DNA from: Rhodospirillales bacterium
Lineage (GTDB): Bacteria > Pseudomonadota > Alphaproteobacteria > Reyranellales > Reyranellaceae
Assembly: GCA_009377525.1 (NCBI GenBank)
Contig: WHTW01000007.1
Span: 34,711 to 98,710, forward strand
Length of the DNA: 64,000 bases
Direction: 5' to 3'
Numbering within the stretch: position 1 is the first letter of the stretch; each line of letters begins with the position of its first letter. Below the pieces are notes generated by a model. It had not been told where the DNA came from. It worked only from the letters and a program-made list of their open reading frames with translations, and ran no database searches. Made by a program: the position numbers and the translations under genes. Positions 17,312 through 28,827 of the stretch are shown in pieces.

Positions 17312-17980
17312 CTATTTCAGCTCAGCGCTCTCGATCAGCCAGGGCTCGTTCTTGGCGGCGTCGACCCATTCCTTCATCGGCGGATAGGCCAGCACCGCCT
17401 TGCAGTAGGCATCGGTGTCGGAGTCCATCTGCACGGCGTAGGTCCTGAGCCGCGTGACCACCGGCGCGTACATGGCGTCGGCGGCGGTGAAATGTCCGAA
17501 CAGGAAGCCGTCGTCCTTGGGGGCCGCGCCGGCGAAGCGCTTGCGGCAGTCGCGCCACATCGAGGTGATGCGCTCGATCTCGCCGCGCACCGCGGGCGTC
17601 ATGCCCTTGCCGGGATAGGAGGCGCGGATGTTCATCGGCATGTTGGCGCGCAGCTCGGGAAAGCCCGCATGCATCTCGGTCGAGATCGCGCGGGCATGGG
17701 CGCGCGCCGCCACCGCCGCCGGCCACAGGCCGGCCTCGGGCTTGAGGTCGTTGAGATATTCGCCGATCGCCAGCGACTCCCACACCGCCAGCCCGCGATG
17801 CAGCAGCACCGGCACGCGGCCCGACGGCGAGTGCTTGCGGATCGTCGGCTGCGTCTCCGGCAGGTCGAGCGGCACGACGATCTCGTCGAACTCGATGCCG
17901 GCGGCTGTGGCCACCAGCCAACCGCGCAGCGACCACGAGGAATAGTTCCTGTTGCCGATCACCAGCGTGAAGTCGGCCAT
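17312..17980 (-). CDS. Glutathione S-transferase family protein
   Basis: 222 residues from ATG 17980, which has AAGGAGGGCGT upstream. The thioredoxin-like N-domain has NYSSWSLRGWL, giving the Ser/Tyr glutathione site, and SGRVPVLLHRG with the cis-Pro. The glutathione-binding E-S pair is in VWESLAIGEYL. The C-domain is helical. It is convergent with the LysE gene and divergent from the aminopeptidase gene. Confidence 0.9.
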   Translation of the reverse strand: MADFTLVIGNRNYSSWSLRGWLVATAAGIEFDEIVVPLDLPETQPTIRKHSPSGRVPVLLHRGLAVWESLAIGEYLNDLKPEAGLWPAAVAARAHARAISTEMHAGFPELRANMPMNIRASYPGKGMTPAVRGEIERITSMWRDCRKRFAGAAPKDDGFLFGHFTAADAMYAPVVTRLRTYAVQMDSDTDAYCKAVLAYPPMKEWVDAAKNEPWLIESAELK

Positions 17981-18046
17981 ACGCCCTCCTTGCCAGCCCA
18001 TCACTTTGGCCGGCAATGTTAACCGTTGCACTACAGATTTGTGAGC

Positions 18047-19432
18047 ATGTCCATGGCGCTGCCTTTCGTCGACCGGTCATCTTCTTCATTGCCCATACAG
18101 ATTGTCGGACAATCGTCGTGGCGTAAGTGGCTCAAGGAGCAGAGCGCGGCGCGTCGCGGCTGGCTCGAATCGACGGGCGTCACGGGCAAGGCGGGCGATC
18201 TCGCCGTTTTGCCGGGCCGCGACGGCAAGGCCGCAGGTGCAGTGCTTGTGCTGTCGGCCAAGCCCAATCTCTGGGCCTTCGGCGCGCTCGCCACCCGGCT
18301 GCCGGGCGGCACATGGCGGTTGGCATCGGATACCGCGCCGGTGTCGCCGACCGATGCCGCCGTGGCGATCGGACTCGGCACCTGGCGCTTCGAACGCTAT
18401 CGGACCAACAAGGGCAAGGCGGGCGCGAGGATCGTCTGGCCGCAGGGCGCCGACAAGGCGCGCGCCGCGGCGATGATCGGGGCGATCTCGATGGCGCGCG
18501 ATCTCATCACCACGCCGTCGTCCGACATGGGGCCGGCCGAGCTCGCCGCCGCCGCGCAGGATCTTGCCAAGACGCACAAGGCCAGGATCAAGGTGATCGT
18601 GGGCGACGATCTTCTGAAGCAGAACTATCCCATGGTCCACGCGGTCGGCCGCGCCAGTTCGCGCGCGCCGCGCCTGATCGACCTGACCTGGGGCAAGGAG
18701 AGCGATCCCAAGGTGACGCTGGTCGGCAAGGGCGTGTGCTTCGACACCGGCGGCCTCGATCTGAAGCCCGCGAGCGGCATGCTCATGATGAAGAAGGACA
18801 TGGGCGGTGCCGCGACGGTGATGGCGGTGGCGGCGATGGTGATGTCGGCCAAGCTGCCGCTGCGACTCAGGCTCTTGGTGCCGGCGGTCGAGAACAGCGT
18901 GTCGGGCAATGCCTTCCGGCCGATGGACGTGGTGCCGACACGCAAGGGCATCACCGTCGAGATCGGCAACACCGACGCCGAGGGTCGCCTGATCCTGTGC
19001 GATGCCTTGCACGAGGGCGCGTCGGAGAAGCCCACCATGATGGTCGATTGCGCCACGCTGACGGGTGCGGCGCGGGTGGCGCTGGGCACCGACCTGCCGG
19101 CGCTGTTCTGCAATGACGATGCGCTGGCCGACGATCTGATCGATGCGGGCAAGGCGGTGACCGACCCGATGTGGCGCCTGCCGCTGTTCGCGGGCTACCG
19201 GCGCCTGCTCGACAGCAAGGTGGCCGACATCAACAACGCGCCGGGCGTGGCCTTCGGCGGCGCCATCACGGCGGCGCTGTATCTCAGGGAGTTCGTGCCC
19301 GACGACGTGCCGTGGGCGCATTTCGACATGATGGCCTGGAACAATTCCAGCCGCCCTGGCCGGCCCGAAGGCGGCGAGGCGCAGGTCGCCCGCGCGATCT
19401 TCGCGGCGATCGAGAAGCGGGTTGGGAAGTAA
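18047..19432 (+). CDS. M17 leucyl aminopeptidase family protein
   Basis: 461 residues from ATG 18047 (other starts: ATG 18053, TTG 18026). The C-terminal catalytic domain shows both metal-ligand stretches: K228 and D233 in GKGVCFDTGGLDLKP, then N308-T-D-A-E312-G-R. It also has KKDMGGAA and VDCATLTGAARVALG. These are hallmark residues of PepA/PepB dizinc aminopeptidases. It is a cytoplasmic hexameric peptidase by family. The N-domain is shorter and diverged compared with PepA. Confidence 0.9.
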   Translation: MSMALPFVDRSSSSLPIQIVGQSSWRKWLKEQSAARRGWLESTGVTGKAGDLAVLPGRDGKAAGAVLVLSAKPNLWAFGALATRLPGGTWRLASDTAPVSPTDAAVAIGLGTWRFERYRTNKGKAGARIVWPQGADKARAAAMIGAISMARDLITTPSSDMGPAELAAAAQDLAKTHKARIKVIVGDDLLKQNYPMVHAVGRASSRAPRLIDLTWGKESDPKVTLVGKGVCFDTGGLDLKPASGMLMMKKDMGGAATVMAVAAMVMSAKLPLRLRLLVPAVENSVSGNAFRPMDVVPTRKGITVEIGNTDAEGRLILCDALHEGASEKPTMMVDCATLTGAARVALGTDLPALFCNDDALADDLIDAGKAVTDPMWRLPLFAGYRRLLDSKVADINNAPGVAFGGAITAALYLREFVPDDVPWAHFDMMAWNNSSRPGRPEGGEAQVARAIFAAIEKRVGK

Positions 19433-19614
19433 TCTTCCGGACCGCCGGCCTCCGGCCGGCATCATGCTCATCGTCAAGCTCCGCTCCCCCGCTAGGGGAG
19501 AGGCTGGGTGAGGGGGCATCGACGACTCGTGCAACCCCCTCACCTAACCTCTCCTCCTAGCGGGGGAGAGGAACATGACGCATGAGCCGGCCGGAGGCCG
19601 GCGGTCCGGAAGAT
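19432..19614. repeat. REP palindrome pair with an inner CCCCTCACC-type palindrome
   Basis: Outer arms run from ATCTTCCGGACCGCCGG (19432 onward) to CCGGCGGTCCGGAAGAT (ending 19614). An independent inverted repeat lies inside, between about 19485 and 19570 (CTCCCCCGCTAGG...AGCGGGGGAG, with CCCCCTCACC). The outer arms match the repeats around the RAYT gene at 59150-59762. The ghrA stop codon begins at the right end. Confidence 0.8.
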
Positions 19615-20546
19615 CAATACCCCGTCTTCGGATCCACCGTATTGATCAACGCCTGCCCGCTGCGCAGGCGCTTGATGTTCTCGATGATGCCGGGCGAGGC
19701 CGTGCGCGGGTTGGTGGCGCCGGCGATGTGCGGCGTGACCTGCACCTTGGGATGCGTCCAGTAGCGATGGTCGGTCGGCAGCGGTTCCTGGTTGAAGACG
19801 TCGAGCGCGGCGCCGGCGAGATGGCCTGAATCGAGCGCCGCCAGCAGCGCCTCGTCGACGACATGGCCGCCGCGTGCCATGTTGATGAAATAGGCCCCCT
19901 TGGGCAGCCGGGCGAAGGCGGCCGCGTCGAGGATGCCGTGCGTGTCGCGCGTGAGCGGCAGCACGTCGACCAGGATGTCGGTGCGCGCCAAGAACTTCTC
20001 GAAGCCGTCTTTGCCGTGGAAGGCCTCGATGTTGGGCAGAGCCTTCGCCGACCGGCTCCAGCCGGCCGTGGGAAAGCCCAGGGCCGCGACCTTCTTGGCC
20101 GTGTCCTGGCCGATCGTCCCCAGGCCCATGACGCCGACGCGGCGATGGATGGTGTCGACGAAGTCGAGCGGCTTCCACTGCTTGGCGCGCTGGCTTGCGG
20201 CGTACTTGTCGATGTCGCGATGATGGCGCAGCGCCCAGAAGATGGCGTACTCGCTCATCTGGCCGACCAGCCCGTCATCCATGATGCGCACGATCGGCAC
20301 GTCGGGCAGCTTGTCGTCGGCCAGCAGATGGTCGACTCCCATGCCCAGCGAGACGATCAGCTTGATGTTCCTGAACGAGGCGAGCAGGCCGCGGTCCGGC
20401 TTCCAGGCCAGGGCGATCTCTATATCGTCGGTGTTCCCGAGGCTGTCGAGGGTGCGGTAGTCGATCGTCCCCAACGCCTCTTCGAGAACCTTCTTCCAGT
20501 GCAGGCCGTCAGTGTCACGGCTGATGTACGCGATGGCTTTGCTCAC
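19614..20546 (-). CDS. ghrA: Glyoxylate/hydroxypyruvate reductase A
   Basis: 310 residues, D-isomer 2-hydroxyacid dehydrogenase family. The NAD(P)-binding motif is GLGTIGQDTAKKVAALGF around 146-163, with a following Arg/Ser typical of NADPH preference. The catalytic Arg is in NMARGGHVVDEALL, Glu in the substrate loop, and His in VQVTPHIAGATNP. A GTG start at 20546 is used. Sequence style and length match GhrA, which reduces glyoxylate and hydroxypyruvate. Confidence 0.85.
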   Translation of the reverse strand: MSKAIAYISRDTDGLHWKKVLEEALGTIDYRTLDSLGNTDDIEIALAWKPDRGLLASFRNIKLIVSLGMGVDHLLADDKLPDVPIVRIMDDGLVGQMSEYAIFWALRHHRDIDKYAASQRAKQWKPLDFVDTIHRRVGVMGLGTIGQDTAKKVAALGFPTAGWSRSAKALPNIEAFHGKDGFEKFLARTDILVDVLPLTRDTHGILDAAAFARLPKGAYFINMARGGHVVDEALLAALDSGHLAGAALDVFNQEPLPTDHRYWTHPKVQVTPHIAGATNPRTASPGIIENIKRLRSGQALINTVDPKTGY

Positions 20547-20556
20547 GAAGCTGAGA

Positions 20557-20680
20557 CTAGAGCGGTTTCCGACTGAATGGAACCGCGAGCGGTTCCATTC
20601 AGTCGGAAACGCGCGCGGCTGGGGTCTTGGGTTCGGCAGGGCACATTCCGTCCGGCTGCTTCCAGCCGGACGGAATGTGC
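20557..20680 (+). repeat. RIME-like mosaic element, copy C
   Basis: Starts CTAGAGCGGTTTCC at 20557 and ends GGAATGTGC at 20680. Palindrome 1 is centred on CCGCGAGCGG, palindrome 2 begins GCACATTCCGTCC. Same order as copy A. It fills the gap between the ghrA start and the stop of the TAXI gene. Confidence 0.85.
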
Positions 20681-20681
20681 T

Positions 20682-21647
20682 TCACTTCGGCAACGCCCCC
20701 GGGTCGAGCTTGATGCCTTTTTCCTTGTAGTAGCGCACGGCGCCGGGATGGAAGGGCAGGAAGGCGTTGCGGATGGCGTTGGCCGCGACCGTCTCCTTGG
20801 TCGCGGGATGGGCGCGCACCATGGCGGCGTTGTTCTCCAGGATCGTCTTGGTGATCGTGTAGGCGAGGTTGTCGGTCATGTCCTTGTTGGCGATCGAGAA
20901 GTTGAACAGGCCTACGGTCTTCTGATCATTCGTCTGCTGCTTATAAGCCCCCTTGGGAATGCGCGTTTCGGAGAACTCCGGCAGGCTCTTGCGGATGGTC
21001 GCGAGTTCGGGGCCGGTCCAGGTGAAGAAGGCGACCCGCTGGGCGGCATCGAGATCACTGAAGGCCGGTATGGGAACGCCTGCGCCGAAGCAGAAGGCGT
21101 CGATGACGCCATCATTGAGCAGATTGGCCATATCGGCGCTCTGGCCGTTGCGCGCCTGCGCCTTCACGCCCAGCGCCTCGAAGATCAGGGGGAAGTAGGT
21201 GCCGGCTGTACCGGCCTTGGGGCCGGTGCCGACCGTCTTGCCGTCGAGCTGCTTGAAGCTCGTGATGCCCGACTTCTTGAGCGCCGCGCACTGCAGGGGC
21301 GTGTCGTACATCGGGAAAAGCGCGCGTACGTTTTCGTGCTTCTTGCCCCGGGTCCACGGTGCGGCGCCCGTCAGACCCTGCAGCGCCACGCCCATCGTCA
21401 CCATGGCGAGTGCGATTTTCTTGTCGTCGACCAGGATCATGTTCTGGTTCGGTCCCTGGGTCTGCTGCGGCGCGACCTGGAGCCTCGCCTTCTCGGTCAG
21501 GATCCTGGCCATGGCTTCGCCGACGACGAAGTACGTGCCGCCGCTCGACGCGGTGCCCAGCGTCAGCACGGTGGATTGGGCGGAAGCGATTGCGGCACAA
21601 AGCAGCGCGGCCGCGGCGACAATCGTACCGAAACGGACTGCACCCAT
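20682..21647 (-). CDS. TAXI family TRAP-type solute-binding protein
   Basis: 321 residues. The signal peptide ends near AIASAQS. The mature protein opens TVLTLGTASSGGTYFVVGEAMARIL, the typical TAXI start, and contains QTQGPNQNMILVDDKKIALAMV. It should sit in the periplasm and deliver a carboxylate to a TRAP permease. No TRAP membrane subunit gene lies in this window, so the permease is elsewhere. Confidence 0.88.
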   Translation of the reverse strand: MGAVRFGTIVAAAALLCAAIASAQSTVLTLGTASSGGTYFVVGEAMARILTEKARLQVAPQQTQGPNQNMILVDDKKIALAMVTMGVALQGLTGAAPWTRGKKHENVRALFPMYDTPLQCAALKKSGITSFKQLDGKTVGTGPKAGTAGTYFPLIFEALGVKAQARNGQSADMANLLNDGVIDAFCFGAGVPIPAFSDLDAAQRVAFFTWTGPELATIRKSLPEFSETRIPKGAYKQQTNDQKTVGLFNFSIANKDMTDNLAYTITKTILENNAAMVRAHPATKETVAANAIRNAFLPFHPGAVRYYKEKGIKLDPGALPK

Positions 21648-21763
21648 CCCTGGATTCCACTCCCGTTAAGCGGCGCGCGCTCGCGCATTGCTGGCGAGCG
21701 TCCTTGTTATGTCGATCTAGATTTGCCGGGAACGCTGCCTAAGTCCATCGTCCGGAATGCAGA

Positions 21764-23394
<1,631 letters not shown>

Positions 23395-23398
<4 letters not shown>

Positions 23399-24414
23399 AC
23401 GATCACCTTGCGCGGGTTGAAGGCATCGCGCACGGCCTCACCGATGAACACCAGCAGCGACATCAGGACCGACAGGACAACGAAGCCGGTGAAGGCGAGC
23501 CACGGCGCGTTGAGGTTGTTCTTGCCCTGAAGCAGCAGCTCGCCGAGCGAAGGCGAGCCGGGCGGCAGGCCGAAACCCAGGAAGTCGAGCGACGTCAGGG
23601 TGACGACGGAACCGGCCAGGATGAAGGGCAGGAAGGTGAGGGCTCCGGTCATGGCATTGGGAAGGATGTGCCGGAACATGATGCGGACGTCCAGCATGCC
23701 CAGCGCCCGGGCGGCCCGGACATAGTCGAAATTGCGGCCACGCAGGAACTCCGCCCGCACCAGCCCGACCAGCGCCATCCAGCTGAACAGCAGCATGATG
23801 CCCAGCAGCACCCAGAAGCCGGGCTGGATGAAGCTCGCCAGGATGATGAGGATGTAGAGCGTCGGCATGCTCGACCAGATCTCCAGGAAGCGCTGGAACA
23901 GGAGGTCGACGAGGCCGCCGAAATATCCCTGCAGCGCGCCAGCGACGATACCGATGATCGAGCTCAGGACAGTCAGCACCAGACCGAACAGCACGGAGAT
24001 GCGGAAGCCGTAGATCAGCCGGGCCATCACATCGCGGGCCTGATCGTCGGTCCCCAGCCAATGGGCCCACGACGGCGGCATCAGCGCCTTGCGGCCCTCG
24101 CCTTTCAGCACCGTGTCGTAGCTGTAGGGAATGGGCGGCCACAGCATCCAGCCCTTGGCCTCGATCAGCTTCTGCACCACCTCGTCGCTGTAGACGGTGT
24201 TGGTCGGGAAATCGCCGCCGAAGGTCGTCTCTGGGTAGTTGCGGACCAGCGGCGAATAGAATGAGCCGTCGTAGTAGATGAGGATCGGCTTGTCGTTGGC
24301 GAGCAGTTCGGCGAACAACGACACGAAGAACAGAAAGCCGAACAGGACGAGCGAATAGACGCCGCGCTTGCTCGAGCGGAAGATCGCGAGGCGCCGGCGG
24401 CTCAGCGGCGTCAT
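23395..24414 (-). CDS. yejE: Peptide ABC transporter permease (YejE-like)
   Basis: 339 residues. One N-terminal membrane segment, then a large periplasmic stretch (YYDGSFYSPLVRNYPETTFGGDFPT), then a five-helix permease core with the cytoplasmic loop RAARALGMLDVRIMFRHILPNA, the EAA motif of DppC/OppC permeases. The start is ATG 24414, sharing one base with the yejB stop (TGATG). Confidence 0.9.
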
Positions 24415-25514
24415 CAGGCGCGCGCCTCGAAGTCGATGCGCGGGTCGACCACCGTGTACATGATGTCGCCCAGGATCCCCATGAGCAGGCCGATGAGACC
24501 GAAGAAATAGAGCGTTCCGAACATGACCGGATAGTCGCGGTTCAGAGCCGCCTCGAAGCCCAGCAAGCCGAGACCATCGAGCGAGAAGATCACTTCGATC
24601 AGCATCGAGCCGGTGAACAGCACCCCGATGAATGCGGCCGGAAAGCCCGCGATCACGATCAGCATGGCGTTGCGGAACACGTGGCCGTAGAGCACGCGGC
24701 ACTCGGCCAGGCCCTTGGCGCGGGCCGTCAGCACGTACTGCTTGTGGATTTCCTCGACGAAGGAATTCTTGGTGAGGAACGTCAAGGTGGCGAAGCCGCC
24801 GATCACCATCGCGCCGACCGGCAGGACGATGTGCCACAGATAGTCGAGGACCTTGTCGATCGTGCCGAGCGAACCCCAGTCGTCGGATACCAGGCCGCGC
24901 AGGGGGAACCACTTGAAATAGCTGCCGCCGGCGAACAGCACCACCAGCAGAAGGGCGAACAGGAATCCGGGTATGGCGTTCAGCACGACCAGGATCGTGG
25001 AAGACGAGATGTCGAAGCGCGATCCGTCGCGCACCGCCTTGGCGATGCCGAGCGGGATCGAGATGAAGTAGATGAGCACCGTCGTCCACAGCCCGAGCGA
25101 GATCGAGACCGGCATCTTCTCGAGCACGAGATCGACGACGCTGCGGTTGCGGAAAAAGCTCTCGCCGAAGTCGAAGACGAGATAGTTCTTCAACATCAGG
25201 AAGAACCGCTCGTAGGCCGGCTTGTCGAAGCCGTACATCTTCTCGATGCGCTGGATCAGCTCCTTGGGCAAGCCGCGTGCCCCGCGATAGCCGCCTTCGC
25301 CGCTGCCTGACGTATCCGTCCGGGCGACGGTCTCGCCGCCGGTGGCGCTGCCGGCGAAGCGTTCGGTGGCGCCGACCGCCGTGCCCTCCATTTGGGCGAG
25401 CATCTGCTCGACCGGCCCGCCGGGGGCAGCCTGGATGATGAAGAAGTTGATGACCATGATGCCGAGCAGCGTCGGCACCACCAGCATCAGGCGTCGCAGG
25501 ATGTAAGCGAGCAT
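24414..25514 (-). CDS. yejB: Peptide ABC transporter permease (YejB-like)
   Basis: 366 residues. The N-terminal hydrophobic helix ([24 protein letters not shown] in pieces) is followed by an extended periplasmic region, then the DppB/OppB core with EAA loop [22 protein letters not shown]. It pairs with the downstream YejE to form the membrane channel. A REP cluster separates it from the yejA-like gene, which might uncouple binding-protein and permease levels. Confidence 0.9.
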   Translation of the reverse strand: MLAYILRRLMLVVPTLLGIMVINFFIIQAAPGGPVEQMLAQMEGTAVGATERFAGSATGGETVARTDTSGSGEGGYRGARGLPKELIQRIEKMYGFDKPAYERFFLMLKNYLVFDFGESFFRNRSVVDLVLEKMPVSISLGLWTTVLIYFISIPLGIAKAVRDGSRFDISSSTILVVLNAIPGFLFALLLVVLFAGGSYFKWFPLRGLVSDDWGSLGTIDKVLDYLWHIVLPVGAMVIGGFATLTFLTKNSFVEEIHKQYVLTARAKGLAECRVLYGHVFRNAMLIVIAGFPAAFIGVLFTGSMLIEVIFSLDGLGLLGFEAALNRDYPVMFGTLYFFGLIGLLMGILGDIMYTVVDPRIDFEARA

Positions 25515-25518
25515 CAGG

Positions 25519-25690
25519 TCTTTGCTGGGAGCGCGCCACTCCAGTGGCGCATCTTCGGAGCGCGGACCTCCAGGTCCGCCTCATGAATCATGAGCGGACC
25601 TGGAGGTCCGCGCTCCGGCAAGACCATGAGCGCCACTAGAGTGGTGCGCTCCCGGCCATGAGCGGGCCTGGAGGCCCGCCGTCCGTCGAT
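25519..25690. repeat. REP-type palindrome cluster inside the yej operon
   Basis: Starts with a 30-bp segment (25519-25548, TCTTTGCTGGGAGCGCGCC...) that recurs exactly at 63661-63690. Then come head-to-head palindromes GCGGACCTCCAGGTCCGC / GCGGACCTGGAGGTCCGC joined by CATGAATCATGAG, and a third copy GGGCCTGGAGGCCC. It sits between yejA and yejB, where such stems can stabilise the upstream message. Confidence 0.75.
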
Positions 25691-27549
25691 CACTTCCGCT
25701 CCCCGCCGCGCTGCAGGGCCTTGTCCTTGGCCTCGTCGATCCACCAGGTGTCGAAGGCGACGGGTGCGTATTTTGCGGCCTTGGCCGGCCGCGCGAAGCG
25801 GTTCCAGTAGGCGACGTAGGCGGTGTTGCTGTGCCAGTTGGGCACCACGAAGTGGCTCCACAGCAGCACGCGGTCGAGCGCGCGGGTGGCGTTGATCAGG
25901 CTCTCGCGGTCGGGTGCGCCGATCAGCGTCTCGATCAGGTTGTCGATGGCGGCATCCTTGATGCCGATCGTGTTGCGGCTGCCCGGCGTGCCGGCGGCCT
26001 TTGAACCCCAGAAGTCGCGCTGCTCGTTGCCAGGCGACAGTGACTGGCCGAAACCCTCGACCATCATGTCGAAGTCGAACTCGTCCATGCGCCGCTTGAA
26101 CTGCGCGGTATCGACAGTGCGCACGCTCATGTCGACACCGATACGCTCGAGGTTCTGCTTGTAGGGCAGCACCACCCGCTCAAAGCTCGCATCCTGCAGC
26201 AGCATTTCGAAGGCGAGCTTCTTGCCGCTCTTCAGGTCGGTCATCTTGCCGTCCTTGACCCCCCAGCCGGCCTCCTTCAGCAGCGCCAGCGAGCGGCGGG
26301 CGAGGTCGCGCACGTTGCCGGTGCCGTCGGTCTCGGGCAGCTTGAATTCCTTGGTGAAGACCTCCTCGGGGATCTTGCCGCGCAGCGGCTCGAGGTACTT
26401 CAGCTCGGCCGGCGTCGGCAGGCCCGACGAGGCGAGCTCGGAGTTGCCGAAGAACGAGATGTTGCGCTTGTACATGCCGTAGAACAGGTTCTTGTTCGTC
26501 CAGGCGAAGTCGAACATGGTGGCGATCGCCTCGCGCGCCCGCTTGTCCTTGAAGAAGTCGCGCCGCGTGTTGAAGGCGAAGCACTGCATGCCGGTTGGCA
26601 ATTCGTGCGGGATCTCGGCGCGCTGGATGCGACCGTCGCGGACGGCCGGAATGTCATAGGCAGTCGCCCAGTTGCGCGCAATGTTCTCCTGGCGGATGTC
26701 GATCTCACCGGCCTTGAACGCCTCGAACTGCACGGTGACGTCGCGATAGTACTCGTACCGCATCACATCGAAGTTGTGGCGGCCGCGATTCATCCAAAGG
26801 TCCTTGGCCCACCAATCGTTGACGCGGCGATAGGTGATCGAACGTCCGGTGTCGAACGACTCGACCTTGTACGCGCCGCTGCCCAGCGGAATCTCGAGCG
26901 ACACCTTCTCGAAGTCGCGGCTCGCCCACCACTTGGACGGCAGCACGGGAAGCTGGCCGACGATCAGCGGCAGCTCCTTGTTGGTGTCGTCGCGGAAGGT
27001 GAACAGCACCTTGCGGTCGCCGACCTTTTCCGCTTTGAGAACGTCGCCGTAATAAAAGGCGTAGTTGGGCATGCCCTTGGCCTTCAGGATGTCGAAGGTC
27101 CAGATCACGTCCTCGACGGTGATCGGCGTGCCATCATGGAAACGCGCTTGCGGCCGCAGCGTGAAGGCCACCCAAGATCGATTGTCCGGCCATTCGATGG
27201 TCTCGGCGATCAGGCCATACTCGGTCGAGGCCTCGTCGCGCGACGACCAGCATAGCGTGTCCCAAATGGCGCCGATGCCGGCGGCAGCCACGCTTTTCAC
27301 GATGAAGGGATGCAGCGAATCGAAAGTGCCGCGTGCGCCCAGCCGCACGGAGCCGCCCTTGGGCGCATTGGGGTTGAGATAGTCCGGCGGACCGGCATCG
27401 ACCGCATATTTCGGCGTGCCGTGCATGGCAAAGCCATGGCTCACATTGATCTTTTGCGACGCCTGCTGGCTCTGGGCCCGTACGATTGCCGGAGCGCCCA
27501 GCATCAGGGCGGTGCTGCCCAAAAGTACGCCGCGCCGTTTGATCGCCAT
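25690..27549 (-). CDS. yejA: Peptide ABC transporter substrate-binding protein (YejA-like)
   Basis: 619 residues, SBP_bac_5 family. A twin-arginine style leader (AIKRRGVLLGSTALMLGAPAIVRAQ) is present. The mature start HGFAMHGTPKY...PDYLNPNAPKGGSVRLGARGTFDSLHPF (in pieces) is characteristic of YejA. The protein is periplasmic and first in the four-gene set. Binding of oligopeptides is the family role. Confidence 0.9.
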   Translation of the reverse strand: MAIKRRGVLLGSTALMLGAPAIVRAQSQQASQKINVSHGFAMHGTPKYAVDAGPPDYLNPNAPKGGSVRLGARGTFDSLHPFIVKSVAAAGIGAIWDTLCWSSRDEASTEYGLIAETIEWPDNRSWVAFTLRPQARFHDGTPITVEDVIWTFDILKAKGMPNYAFYYGDVLKAEKVGDRKVLFTFRDDTNKELPLIVGQLPVLPSKWWASRDFEKVSLEIPLGSGAYKVESFDTGRSITYRRVNDWWAKDLWMNRGRHNFDVMRYEYYRDVTVQFEAFKAGEIDIRQENIARNWATAYDIPAVRDGRIQRAEIPHELPTGMQCFAFNTRRDFFKDKRAREAIATMFDFAWTNKNLFYGMYKRNISFFGNSELASSGLPTPAELKYLEPLRGKIPEEVFTKEFKLPETDGTGNVRDLARRSLALLKEAGWGVKDGKMTDLKSGKKLAFEMLLQDASFERVVLPYKQNLERIGVDMSVRTVDTAQFKRRMDEFDFDMMVEGFGQSLSPGNEQRDFWGSKAAGTPGSRNTIGIKDAAIDNLIETLIGAPDRESLINATRALDRVLLWSHFVVPNWHSNTAYVAYWNRFARPAKAAKYAPVAFDTWWIDEAKDKALQRGGERK

Positions 27550-27633
27550 GCGATGCTCCCCGAAGCAAGCCTGTCACTTCATATATAGCGTGCCCGAGTT
27601 GGGCCGCACTATGGCCGCCGGCTCAACTCGGTG

Positions 27634-28608
27634 TCAGCTTTCGGTCTTGATGCCGGCGTCCTTGACCAGCCTGCCGTAGCGCGAGTAGTCGGCCTTCCAC
27701 ATCGCCAGTACCTCGGCCGGGGAGCGCGGGGCTGGCACCTCGCAGCCCGCCTTGGTCAATCGGTCGCGGGTCTCGGGTTCCCGCAGCCCTTTCATGGCCG
27801 AGGCATGGAGGCGCTCGACAATGGCCGCGGGCGTGCCGGCCCGGACGGCGATCACATACCAGCTCATGACCTGGGCATCGGCGAAGCCCGCTTCGGCAAA
27901 GGTCGGCACGTCGGGCAGGGTGGGGAGCCGCTTGTCGGCCAGAACGGCCAGCGCCCGCAGTTTGCCGCTCTGGACATGTTGAACGGCCAGCGCTGCGGGC
28001 AGCAGGCCGACCTGCAGGCGGCCTTCCAGCAGGTCGGGCAATCCCGGCGGGATGCCGCGATAGGGCACCGAGGTCATGTCGAACTTGTACTGGTTCTTCA
28101 GCAGCTCGGACGACAGGTGGATCGACGAGCCGTTGCCGGGATTGAGGTAGTGCAGCTTGCCCGGGTTGGCCTTGCCGTATTCGACCAGCTCCTTGAGCGT
28201 CTTGACCGGAACCGACGGGTTCACCGTCGCGACCGACGTGGCCACGGCGACCAATGCGATGGGCTGGAAGTCGGCGAGCGCGCCATAGGGCACCGACTGC
28301 AGATGGGGCACCACGACATGGCTGATCGTGGCCATCAGCCCGTTGTATCCGTCGGCCGGCGCCTGCGGGATCATCGCGGTGGCGAGCGTCGAGTTGCCGC
28401 CCGGCTTGGGCTCGACGACGACAGGCTGGCCGAGATCGGTCTGCATCGGTTCGGCCACGGCGCGCGTGACGATGTCGACAATGCCGCCGACCGGATAGGG
28501 CACGAGGACGCGGATCGGCTTGTTGGGATAGGCCTGGGCCGCGGCACCCTGCGTCAACGCGAACGCGGTTGCCGTGCCCAGCGTGGCGCGGCGGGTCAGT
28601 CTGTTCAT
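27634..28608 (-). CDS. Bug-family (tripartite tricarboxylate) solute-binding protein
   Basis: 324 residues from ATG 28608, with GGAGG upstream; the longer frame reads into a RIME-like repeat and was rejected. Leader MNRLTRRATLGTATAFALTQGAAAQ, then YPNKPIRVLVPYPVGGIVDIVTRAV, the standard Bug opening. The conserved PDLLEGRLQVG and LPDVPTFAEAGF follow. Periplasmic. No TctA/TctB permease genes are nearby. The ligand is unknown. Confidence 0.9.
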   Translation of the reverse strand: MNRLTRRATLGTATAFALTQGAAAQAYPNKPIRVLVPYPVGGIVDIVTRAVAEPMQTDLGQPVVVEPKPGGNSTLATAMIPQAPADGYNGLMATISHVVVPHLQSVPYGALADFQPIALVAVATSVATVNPSVPVKTLKELVEYGKANPGKLHYLNPGNGSSIHLSSELLKNQYKFDMTSVPYRGIPPGLPDLLEGRLQVGLLPAALAVQHVQSGKLRALAVLADKRLPTLPDVPTFAEAGFADAQVMSWYVIAVRAGTPAAIVERLHASAMKGLREPETRDRLTKAGCEVPAPRSPAEVLAMWKADYSRYGRLVKDAGIKTES

Positions 28609-28633
28609 TGGTGTTCCTCCCTGCGGACGCAGG

Positions 28634-28761
28634 CTAGGGCGGAATCCGGTCAGATGGAACCGCTCGCGGTTCCATCTGACCGGATTCGCGCGCACCGGCG
28701 ATGCTTGTTTCACAAGGCACAATCCGTCCAGCTGGTTCCAGCTGGACGGATTGTGCTCTAG
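28634..28761 (+). repeat. RIME-like mosaic element, copy D
   Basis: Starts CTAGGGCGGAATCC and ends GCTCTAG (28755-28761). Palindrome 1 is centred on CCGCTCGCGG. Palindrome 2 uses CACAATCCGTCCAGCTGG, with compensating changes in both arms relative to the other copies. The stems are therefore maintained although the sequence drifted. Confidence 0.85.
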
Positions 28762-28827
28762 GACGTGCAAAGCTGCTTGTCATCGGGCGGGTTTGACTTC
28801 GCGGCGGGCTCGCCGCAGTTTGGCGTC

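Noticed and set aside
20682..21647. TRAP transporter operon around the TAXI protein
   Set aside because: Neighbours are ghrA and the yej genes; no DctQ/DctM-like membrane gene is present in the window.
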